Assembly: GCA_947464365.1 (NCBI GenBank)
Contig: CANHWS010000080.1
Coordinates: 1 to 12,660, forward strand
Origin: Cytophagaceae bacterium
GTDB taxonomy: Bacteria; Bacteroidota; Bacteroidia; Cytophagales; Flexibacteraceae
Length of the DNA: 12,660 bases
Direction of reading: 5' to 3'
Positions within the stretch are counted from its first letter, which is position 1. The number at the start of each line of letters is the position of its first letter. The position numbers and the translations under genes are program-made. The notes below the pieces were generated by a model. That model was not told the origin of the DNA. It did no database searches and worked only from the letters and a program-made list of their open reading frames with translations. This document shows, one piece after another, positions 7,272 through 12,660 of this stretch.

Positions 7272-7334
7272 TGATACCAAGACCTAGGCTAAACACTTTG
7301 GGCGCTGGTGACAAGTACTTACTTACAAGGTGAT

Positions 7335-8408
7335 ATGAATCGTTCGAACATGAAGAGTTTCCGCTCAGGGGTGTTACTGGTTGCAGGGCTTATGGCTTTG
7401 ACAGGCTGTGCGCTCTTCGGAGTAGGCAACCGAAAGATTGAGGGTGAGCTAGTAGGCTACGAAGGCAGACCAGCTTGGACCCAAGTAGTGCCCTATGGCA
7501 TGGTCGTGATTCCTTCAGGGACGTTCCACATGGGACAGTCTGACGAGGACATTGCTTCTTCCAACATCAACTTCAATAAGCAGATCACAATCGGTGGATT
7601 CTACATGGATGACACCGAGATCACCAATAATGAGTACCGTCAGTACACCGAGTTCCTGAAAGAGCTTGGTGAGGAAGGTAACGACACGACGGACTATCGC
7701 TTCAATGCCGATCAGGCCAAGATGATTGCCGACAAGAAGTTCTTCCCTGATACAGCCGTCTGGATGCGTGACTTCTCGCACCACATGGGTGATCCGCTTG
7801 TTCAGTACTACTTTTTCCACCCGGCCTTCAACGACTATCCTGTCGTTGGTGTCAACTGGAAACAAGCCAACTTGTTCTGCAAGTGGCGTACTGAGTTTTA
7901 CAACACATCACGTGTGATCAACGGTGAGGTGCAGATGCCTAACTTCCGTCTTCCTAGCGAAGCAGAGTGGGAGTTTGCTGCCCGCGGTGGTCGTGACCTT
8001 GCACCATACCCATGGGGCGGCCCGTACATCCGGAACATGAAAGGATGTTTGTTGGCTAACTTCAAGCCAGGACGTGGTAATTATTATGACGACGGCTATA
8101 GCTACACAGCGCCAGCAGGTTCGTTCTTTAGTAATGATTACGGCCTTTACGACATGAGCGGAAACGTTAGCGAGTGGTGTGCTGATGCATTTGCAGAAGC
8201 TAGCTATCCTATCGTTTGGGACTTGAACCCAACCTATTACAAAGCCACCGAGCCACGCAAAGTTATCCGTGGTGGTTCGTGGAAGGACATTAGTTTCTAC
8301 CTGCAAACTGGTACTCGTAGCTACGAGTACGAAGATACATCTAAGTCATACGTTGGTTTCCGCTGCGCGGTTACGTACCTTGGTCGTTCTTCAGGTGAGG
8401 AATTCTAG
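7335..8408 (+). CDS. gldK: GldK/PorK, T9SS outer-membrane lipoprotein of the periplasmic ring
   Basis: This encodes a lipoprotein with an FGE-sulfatase (formylglycine-generating-enzyme-like) fold, about 357 residues. The lipobox LTGC gives the lipidated Cys25. The FGE-like domain runs from MVVIPSGTFHMGQ (56-68) through FYMDDTEITNNEY, VVGVNWKQANLFCKW, FRLPSEAEWEFAARGG and YGLYDMSGNVSEW to the end motif GFRCAVTYLG. GldK forms a large ring under the outer membrane with GldN, above the GldLM motor. The catalytic cysteine pair of true FGE enzymes is absent: the only Cys in the last 46 residues is in GFRC (Cys344). It is therefore structural, as in other GldK proteins. A GTG at 7308 would extend the frame and ATG 7350 would shorten the n-region; 7335 or 7350 suits a lipoprotein signal best. 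It is the first gene of the gldKLMN unit. Confidence 0.94.
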   Translation: MNRSNMKSFRSGVLLVAGLMALTGCALFGVGNRKIEGELVGYEGRPAWTQVVPYGMVVIPSGTFHMGQSDEDIASSNINFNKQITIGGFYMDDTEITNNEYRQYTEFLKELGEEGNDTTDYRFNADQAKMIADKKFFPDTAVWMRDFSHHMGDPLVQYYFFHPAFNDYPVVGVNWKQANLFCKWRTEFYNTSRVINGEVQMPNFRLPSEAEWEFAARGGRDLAPYPWGGPYIRNMKGCLLANFKPGRGNYYDDGYSYTAPAGSFFSNDYGLYDMSGNVSEWCADAFAEASYPIVWDLNPTYYKATEPRKVIRGGSWKDISFYLQTGTRSYEYEDTSKSYVGFRCAVTYLGRSSGEEF

Positions 8409-8511
8409 GACAATTTAATAGTCCTTTAATTTCTGGAAGCTGATCTCCGCTTTAATTACCAACCATAACCAAAATCTTTCACAAGACTACTCCAATCATT
8501 CCGTTCAGGCC

Positions 8512-9342
8512 ATGTCCCATTACAGAACCAAAAGGAAGGCGACCTTCCAAGACAAGTTTTACAACAATATTGCCCCTATCGTTACTGGCGTTGGTGCATC
8601 TGTCGTAATCGTCGGTGCCCTTTTCAAAATCCAACACTGGCCAGGTTCTGGTCCTCTTTTGATTGCTGGTCTCGGTACTGAGGCTCTTTTGTTCTTGCTT
8701 TTTGCTTTTGCACCACAACATGCCGATCCAGATTGGTCTATCGTGTACAAGGAGCTTGACCCAGAGTACGAAGGTGATTTCGGTGTCAACCCAGCTGAAG
8801 ACGGCGCCAAAAACTCAGTAGTAAAACGCCTTGAGGATATGCTCGAGAAAGCTAAAGTTGACCAATCATTGGTTGAGAAACTTGGCCGTGGCATGAACAC
8901 TCTAGCTGAAAGCGCAAGTAAAATGTCTGAACTTGGCAATGCTGCTGTCGCCACTGCTGAGTACAGCAAAAACACAAAAGCCACTGCTGATGCTATGGCT
9001 AACATGAACAAGTCACTGTCTGCCACAGCTACTGCTATGGGTGACATCGCTACTTCATCTGCTGCTACTGCCAACGATAGCAAAGCGTACCATGCTCAGG
9101 TTCAGGTCGTGACCAAGAATTTGACTGCACTTAACATGGTGTACGAAAATGAGCTGAAGGATACCAACAGCCACATCAAGGCCATGAACAAATTTATGGG
9201 CAACATGAGCACAGCAATGGACTCAATGGCCTCTGCAGCAGCCGATACTCAGGCTTTCAAGGCCGAGATGTCCAAGCTCAACAAAAACCTGACCTCTCTG
9301 AACTCAGTATATGGCAATATGTTGTCAGCTATGCGTGGTTAA
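8512..9342 (+). CDS. gldL: GldL/PorL, T9SS inner-membrane motor subunit
   Basis: This encodes 276 residues. Two membrane helices lie near the N-terminus (about 22-40 and 48-67), joined by a short loop (HWPGSGP). A long cytoplasmic region follows, starting with WSIVYKELDPEYEGDF and then an alanine/serine/methionine-rich helical stretch. GldL forms a pentamer around a GldM dimer and uses proton flow to drive rotation. The polar membrane residues typical of the family are present: Lys39 at the end of helix 1 (VVIVGALFK) and Glu57 in helix 2 (GLGTEAL). A 16-residue unit is repeated in the tail: TKNLTALNMVYENEL (201-215) and NKNLTSLNSVYGNML (257-271); the latter, ending in SAMRG, is the usual GldL C-terminus. 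It lies 103 bases after gldK and 89 before gldM. Confidence 0.93.
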   Translation: MSHYRTKRKATFQDKFYNNIAPIVTGVGASVVIVGALFKIQHWPGSGPLLIAGLGTEALLFLLFAFAPQHADPDWSIVYKELDPEYEGDFGVNPAEDGAKNSVVKRLEDMLEKAKVDQSLVEKLGRGMNTLAESASKMSELGNAAVATAEYSKNTKATADAMANMNKSLSATATAMGDIATSSAATANDSKAYHAQVQVVTKNLTALNMVYENELKDTNSHIKAMNKFMGNMSTAMDSMASAAADTQAFKAEMSKLNKNLTSLNSVYGNMLSAMRG

Positions 9343-9431
9343 TCGCCAATGCATCGACTGAAAACCCTATTTGTTCATATACCCACACACTACTAAAGCA
9401 TAGGCCCTTATACGGTCTATCATAAAAAGAA

Positions 9432-11063
9432 ATGGCAGGAGGAAAAGAGACCCCAAGGCAAAAGCTGATTGGGTTGATGTACCTGGTGCTTCTAGCGCTA
9501 CTTGCGCTACAAGTATCTGATACCGTAATGGAGCGGTTCTTCTTCTTGGAGAGCTCCCTAATTCGGGCAAAAGACGAGTCTACAACACGTAACATAAACC
9601 GTGTTGGTGCAATGGTCAAGAAGGTAGCAGAAATGGGTAACAAACCTGTTGACGTCGCCAAGTTGACTGCAGCTCAGGAACTTCGTGCTAAGACCAAACA
9701 ATTGGTCGAAAAAATCGCGGAGATTCGTCAGAGTGTTATTTTTTATTGCTCTGGCACCAAGAACGAAAAAGAAACTATTGATCCTGAAAAAGGCGGATTG
9801 TACATCCAGGCTAAAGAGGAGCAAAAAGTTGCTGAATACCTTGAGCTTAATGGCTCTAAAGAAGGCAAGGCCCTCAAAAATGGTCTTGATGAGTATGTTA
9901 ACTATCTCAACGGATTGAAGGCTAAGTTCCCTGAGCTTGCCAACAAGAAGTTTGAGATGCTTGCCTTTGACGGTAAAGATGACCCTATATTCAAGAACAA
10001 TCCTGAGCAAAAAGGCAAGAACTTCCTCGAGCTCAACTTCCACCATACACCACTTGTAGCTGCTGTCGCAGTACTTGCCGACAAGCAAAACAAAGTGTTG
10101 AACTATGAGGCTGACGTGTTGTCTAGCTTCAGCGTTGGTGAAGAGGTGATTACGTTTGACGAGGTAGTGCCGATGTACTCACTAGAGTCTCGCATCGTTG
10201 CTGCTGGTACCAAGGCAAAAGGTAAAATCTTCGTAGCTGGTAAAGACAGCAAGTTGATTCCTACGATCAGCTTGACAGGTGCCCCAGTTAAGATTGTGGA
10301 AGGTGTTGGCGAGTTTGAGTTTACTGCCTCTGGTGGTGCTTATGACCCAGAAACACGTCGTGTCAAGCAAACCAAAGCATTCCACATCTCGATGCCTTTC
10401 AAAGGCTCTACCAAAGAGTTTGACGGCAAGCTTGAGTACGAAGTTGCTGAGCCACAAATCGAGGTTAGCTCTGGTGCAGTATCAGCTCTTTACCTTGAGT
10501 GTAACAACCCATTGAAAATTAAAGTTCCTGCCCTTGGTGCTGAATACAACCCGAGCTTCAACTGCTCTGGTGGTTCTATCAAGAAAGGCGCTTCGATTGG
10601 TGACGCTATTGTTTACCCAACCAACCCTGCTGGTGTTGAGATTGGTGTAAACAGCGATGGTACCAACCTTGGTAGTGTTAAGTTCAAGACCAAAGCTGTG
10701 CCTAACCCATCGTTTGAGGTAAAAACAGGCGGTCGCCCGGTTGACTTCCTGAAAGGAGAGCGTAACAACATCATCAACGTGACCATCAAGGCCATTCCTG
10801 ATGCTGGTTTCGCAGCTGCCTGCCCTGACGATGCTGTTTACCAAATTGCTTCTTGCGAGGCTGCTCTCATCGTTGGTGGTGGTGTCCGTAAGACAACTAG
10901 GTTTACTAGTGGTGTGATCCGTGTGGGTGATCTTAACCCAAATCCAGGATCACGTATCTTTATCAAGATTGAAAAACTTGTTCGTATCACTGCGACAGGT
11001 GACCAAAAAGAAGTGAAAATGCCAGATCAGAGCCGCATTTTCAATATCAGCTTCATTGAGTAG
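9432..11063 (+). CDS. gldM: GldM/PorM, T9SS inner-membrane/periplasmic motor shaft
   Basis: This encodes 543 residues. The cytoplasmic N-terminus MAGGKETPRQK is the family hallmark, followed by one membrane helix (about 12-29, LIGLMYLVLLALLALQVS) and a long periplasmic part. In characterised homologues that part is four domains (D1 helical, D2-D4 beta-rich) forming an elongated dimer that reaches the GldK-GldN ring. Here, residues about 35-180 are helical and charged, fitting D1, and the remainder is beta-rich, ending in RIFNISFIE. It transmits motion from the GldL ring across the periplasm. ATG at 9432 is fixed by the conserved N-terminus. It is 89 bases after gldL and 23 before gldN, so they are probably co-transcribed. 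Confidence 0.94.
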   Translation: MAGGKETPRQKLIGLMYLVLLALLALQVSDTVMERFFFLESSLIRAKDESTTRNINRVGAMVKKVAEMGNKPVDVAKLTAAQELRAKTKQLVEKIAEIRQSVIFYCSGTKNEKETIDPEKGGLYIQAKEEQKVAEYLELNGSKEGKALKNGLDEYVNYLNGLKAKFPELANKKFEMLAFDGKDDPIFKNNPEQKGKNFLELNFHHTPLVAAVAVLADKQNKVLNYEADVLSSFSVGEEVITFDEVVPMYSLESRIVAAGTKAKGKIFVAGKDSKLIPTISLTGAPVKIVEGVGEFEFTASGGAYDPETRRVKQTKAFHISMPFKGSTKEFDGKLEYEVAEPQIEVSSGAVSALYLECNNPLKIKVPALGAEYNPSFNCSGGSIKKGASIGDAIVYPTNPAGVEIGVNSDGTNLGSVKFKTKAVPNPSFEVKTGGRPVDFLKGERNNIINVTIKAIPDAGFAAACPDDAVYQIASCEAALIVGGGVRKTTRFTSGVIRVGDLNPNPGSRIFIKIEKLVRITATGDQKEVKMPDQSRIFNISFIE

Positions 11064-11086
11064 GTTCTGGTACAAACAGGTGTAAT

Positions 11087-12124
11087 ATGCTACGGAAATC
11101 AATCTACAGCCTCTTTCTTGCCCTTGCTATGGTGGTTACTGCCACTGTCGCTATGGCGCAGCAAGATCCAGCTGCAATCAAATCGGAGCTGGCGAGCATT
11201 AATGCTCAGATAGCCACAACCAGCAAGCAGATCAAAACTGCCAAAGGTGCCAAGAAGAAGAACTTGCAGCAAGAGCTCAAGACGCTTCAGGCACAAAAGG
11301 CGGATATGCAAAAGTTGTTGTCTGCAGCCGGTGCTACAAAAACGACTACTACAACTTCTGAGAATGACTCTGAGATCATTAAGGTATACCCTTATGATAG
11401 CACAGACTATCAGGTCAAGAGTGGTTACAATCCGCTTAGTGTAATGCCTGTTCACGTCAGTGATGTGATGCAGCGTACCAAGATGATTCGTCGTATTGAT
11501 TTTCGCGAGAAGTGTAACAACAACTTTAGGTTCCGTGGAGCCGAGTTCTGGAAGTATGTGTGTGAGGCTTACCGCCTAGGTCAGCTCGAAGCATTTACTG
11601 ATGACTCGCTCAACAAGGTAAAGAACTCTAAGTATGTCCTGGAGAAACTCATGAACGTTGAGCGTGACGAGAACGGTAAGATTACCGATTCGCGTCCCCG
11701 TGACAATCAGAACTTTTATCTGGCCGAAATCAAGGAAGACCTTTTGTTTGATCGTCAGCGTTCACAAACCTTCTACGACATTCAGTCAGTTGGCCTGATC
11801 CTTCCTGCTCAGTACAGCGAAAAGTCGGCAACAGAGCCTATCTGCTATTTCCGTTACAAAGACGTCGAGCGTGTGCTAGATGCTAATCCACGGGCTAAAT
11901 GGCGTAACTCTTACAACACAATCGAAGACCGTCGTTTTTCTGATGCCTTCCGTTTGCGTTTGTTCTGTAGCCGCATCATCAAGATGTCTAAAGACAACCC
12001 AATCAACGAAGAGATTTCTGCACTTCCGAAGTACGAGAAGTTTGGTGTCAAAGGATGGTTGCTTGCCTCACAACAATTCGAGTATGACTTGGTCAGCCAA
12101 GAAAATGAGCTTTACGACTATTAA
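11087..12124 (+). CDS. gldN: GldN/PorN, T9SS periplasmic ring protein
   Basis: This encodes 345 residues. A signal peptide is cleaved near AMA|QQ (about residue 24). Residues 28-80 form a predicted coiled coil (SELASINAQIATTSKQIK, then K- and Q-rich heptads), followed by a T-rich linker (85-91). The GldN core starts near 115 with PLSVMPVHVSDVMQRTKMIR and RIDFREKCNNNF, and includes FWKYVCEAYRLGQLEAFTDD. GldN binds GldK to form the periplasmic ring that contacts GldM. The coiled-coil segment before the core is unlike the homologues I remember. Tandem in-frame stops (TAA 12122-12124, TAG 12125-12127) end the gene, and a strong terminator follows within 20 bases. It is the last gene of the unit. 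Confidence 0.92.
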   Translation: MLRKSIYSLFLALAMVVTATVAMAQQDPAAIKSELASINAQIATTSKQIKTAKGAKKKNLQQELKTLQAQKADMQKLLSAAGATKTTTTTSENDSEIIKVYPYDSTDYQVKSGYNPLSVMPVHVSDVMQRTKMIRRIDFREKCNNNFRFRGAEFWKYVCEAYRLGQLEAFTDDSLNKVKNSKYVLEKLMNVERDENGKITDSRPRDNQNFYLAEIKEDLLFDRQRSQTFYDIQSVGLILPAQYSEKSATEPICYFRYKDVERVLDANPRAKWRNSYNTIEDRRFSDAFRLRLFCSRIIKMSKDNPINEEISALPKYEKFGVKGWLLASQQFEYDLVSQENELYDY

Positions 12125-12140
12125 TAGCCGCAATAGTATC

Positions 12141-12660
12141 ATGAAAGGGAGCTTAGGCTCCCTTTTTTTGTTTATGCAAATGGCGGCGGCCCTATTTATA
12201 TGGTTTTCGTTTGTCCTTGGTCCTATTTACAGCTGTTTTGCCCAACCGACTACTTGGACTAGCCAGACTAGTCAAGATGTTTTTGTGGTGAATAGGGCCT
12301 ACCTCAGCAACTTTTTTGCCAATCGGTCTATGCTCGATGCTTCGGTTGGAGCTGTTGTAAGTACCAATGCTGCCTTTAACCAGTTAGGTTCAGGATTTTT
12401 GGCCACAAATGCTATTAGGTTGGATGTGGGACAAGAGTGGCGTTCTGGTGTTGGTTGGTACTATGGTCCTAGGCTTAAGGCTACGTTTAATGATCGGTCT
12501 AGGCCCGCCTTTGACTTTGATTTATTGGCTGGTCATAGAGGACAGGTTGGTCGTTTGGAGCTCTATGTGCAAGGAATGTTGACCCGTGAGTTGGCGGCTT
12601 CCTCCCAGTTCAATGCCACGGTGTTCACGGGTATGGTGGGTTTGGTTTGGCCGATACGTA
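12141..12660 (+). CDS. exported, probably outer-membrane protein, N-terminal part (runs off window)
   Basis: The frame stays open from ATG 12141 to the window edge, about 173 codons. ATG 12174 and ATG 12180 are alternative starts in frame. A signal peptide is clear from any start: hydrophobic core AAALFIWFSFVLGPIYS, cleavage after SCFA (residue 23 counting from 12174). The mature part (QPTTWTSQTSQDVFVVNRAY) alternates polar and hydrophobic residues with many aromatic and Gly residues (GQEWRSGVGWYYGPRLK, FDFDLLAGHRGQVGRLELY), consistent with a beta barrel. No family is recognised. ATG 12141 would supply a lysine in the signal n-region but would place the gldN terminator inside codons 2-10; starts at 12174 or 12180 avoid this. 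A role in T9SS is suggested only by position. Confidence 0.7.
   Translation, partial: MKGSLGSLFLFMQMAAALFIWFSFVLGPIYSCFAQPTTWTSQTSQDVFVVNRAYLSNFFANRSMLDASVGAVVSTNAAFNQLGSGFLATNAIRLDVGQEWRSGVGWYYGPRLKATFNDRSRPAFDFDLLAGHRGQVGRLELYVQGMLTRELAASSQFNATVFTGMVGLVWPIR
12144..12169 (+). terminator. strong intrinsic terminator of the gldKLMN unit
   Basis: AAAGGGAGC (12144-12152), loop TTAG, GCTCCCTTT (12157-12165): a perfect 9-base-pair stem running into an uninterrupted T tract (12163-12169). It begins 19 bases after the gldN stop codon and overlaps the possible first codons of the next gene. Confidence 0.85.

Larger units (their letters stand above)
6705..7307. other. 603-base intergenic region between porP and gldK
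   Basis: This gap is long for a locus whose other T9SS gaps are 23-103 bases. It holds a terminator-like hairpin (6752-6803), nested inverted repeats (7093-7143) and the gldK promoter (7242-7271). A 55-codon frame from ATG 6973 to TGA 7138-7140 and a minus-strand frame at 6751-7071 exist, but neither has gene-like support. I see nothing else recognisable. Confidence 0.6.

Noticed and set aside
8407..8425. AGGAC/GTCCT hairpin at the gldK stop codon
   Set aside because: A 5-base stem with a 9-base A/T loop and no T tract; likely chance, and gldL should be co-transcribed.
1..12660. Search for CRISPR arrays, insertion sequences, tRNA/rRNA and phage genes
   Set aside because: No spaced direct repeats, transposase motifs or RNA gene cores were seen; the region reads as conserved chromosomal core.

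Overview
The window comes from a member of the phylum Bacteroidota. The evidence is a complete set of core type IX secretion system (T9SS) genes, which are confined to that phylum: a PorP/SprF-family protein followed by gldK, gldL, gldM and gldN. Bacteroidota-type promoters (TTG, about 19 bases, TAnnTTTG) and the distinctive Bacteroidota form of uroporphyrinogen-III synthase (HemD) agree with this. Base composition is moderate, roughly half G+C. I cannot place the organism below phylum. No tRNA, rRNA, CRISPR array, insertion sequence or integrase is visible.

Left part (1-3135): a small, very lysine- and alanine-rich protein on the minus strand (83-466) diverges from a BadF/BadG-type sugar kinase, probably for N-acetylglucosamine (678-1730). 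A 334-base gap follows, then a WecA/MraY-family glycan-lipid initiating transferase that starts on GTG (2065-3135). A 296-base gap follows; its minus strand holds a protein-like open stretch that may be a gene remnant.

Middle (3432-5521): a DUF4271-type membrane protein starting on TTG, then hemD. From memory, this pair often sits beside porP and gld/por genes in Bacteroidota, so the arrangement looks ancestral rather than acquired.

Right part (5712-12124): porP/sprF, then a 603-base gap with a terminator-like hairpin just after porP and a well-formed promoter just before gldK, then gldK-gldL-gldM-gldN with gaps of 103, 89 and 23 bases. GldK is the outer-membrane lipoprotein that forms the periplasmic ring with GldN. 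GldL and GldM form the proton-driven inner-membrane motor. PorP/SprF is an outer-membrane partner. Together they power protein export and, in gliding species, motility. A strong intrinsic terminator follows gldN and overlaps the apparent 5' end of another exported, probably outer-membrane, protein that runs off the window (12141-12660).

The main system is known. The points worth a second look are details: separate transcription signals for porP and gldKLMN, a terminator inside or against the start of the next gene, a coiled-coil extension on GldN, a changed residue in the first GldL membrane helix, two successive non-ATG starts, and a possible fossil gene at 3158-3307.
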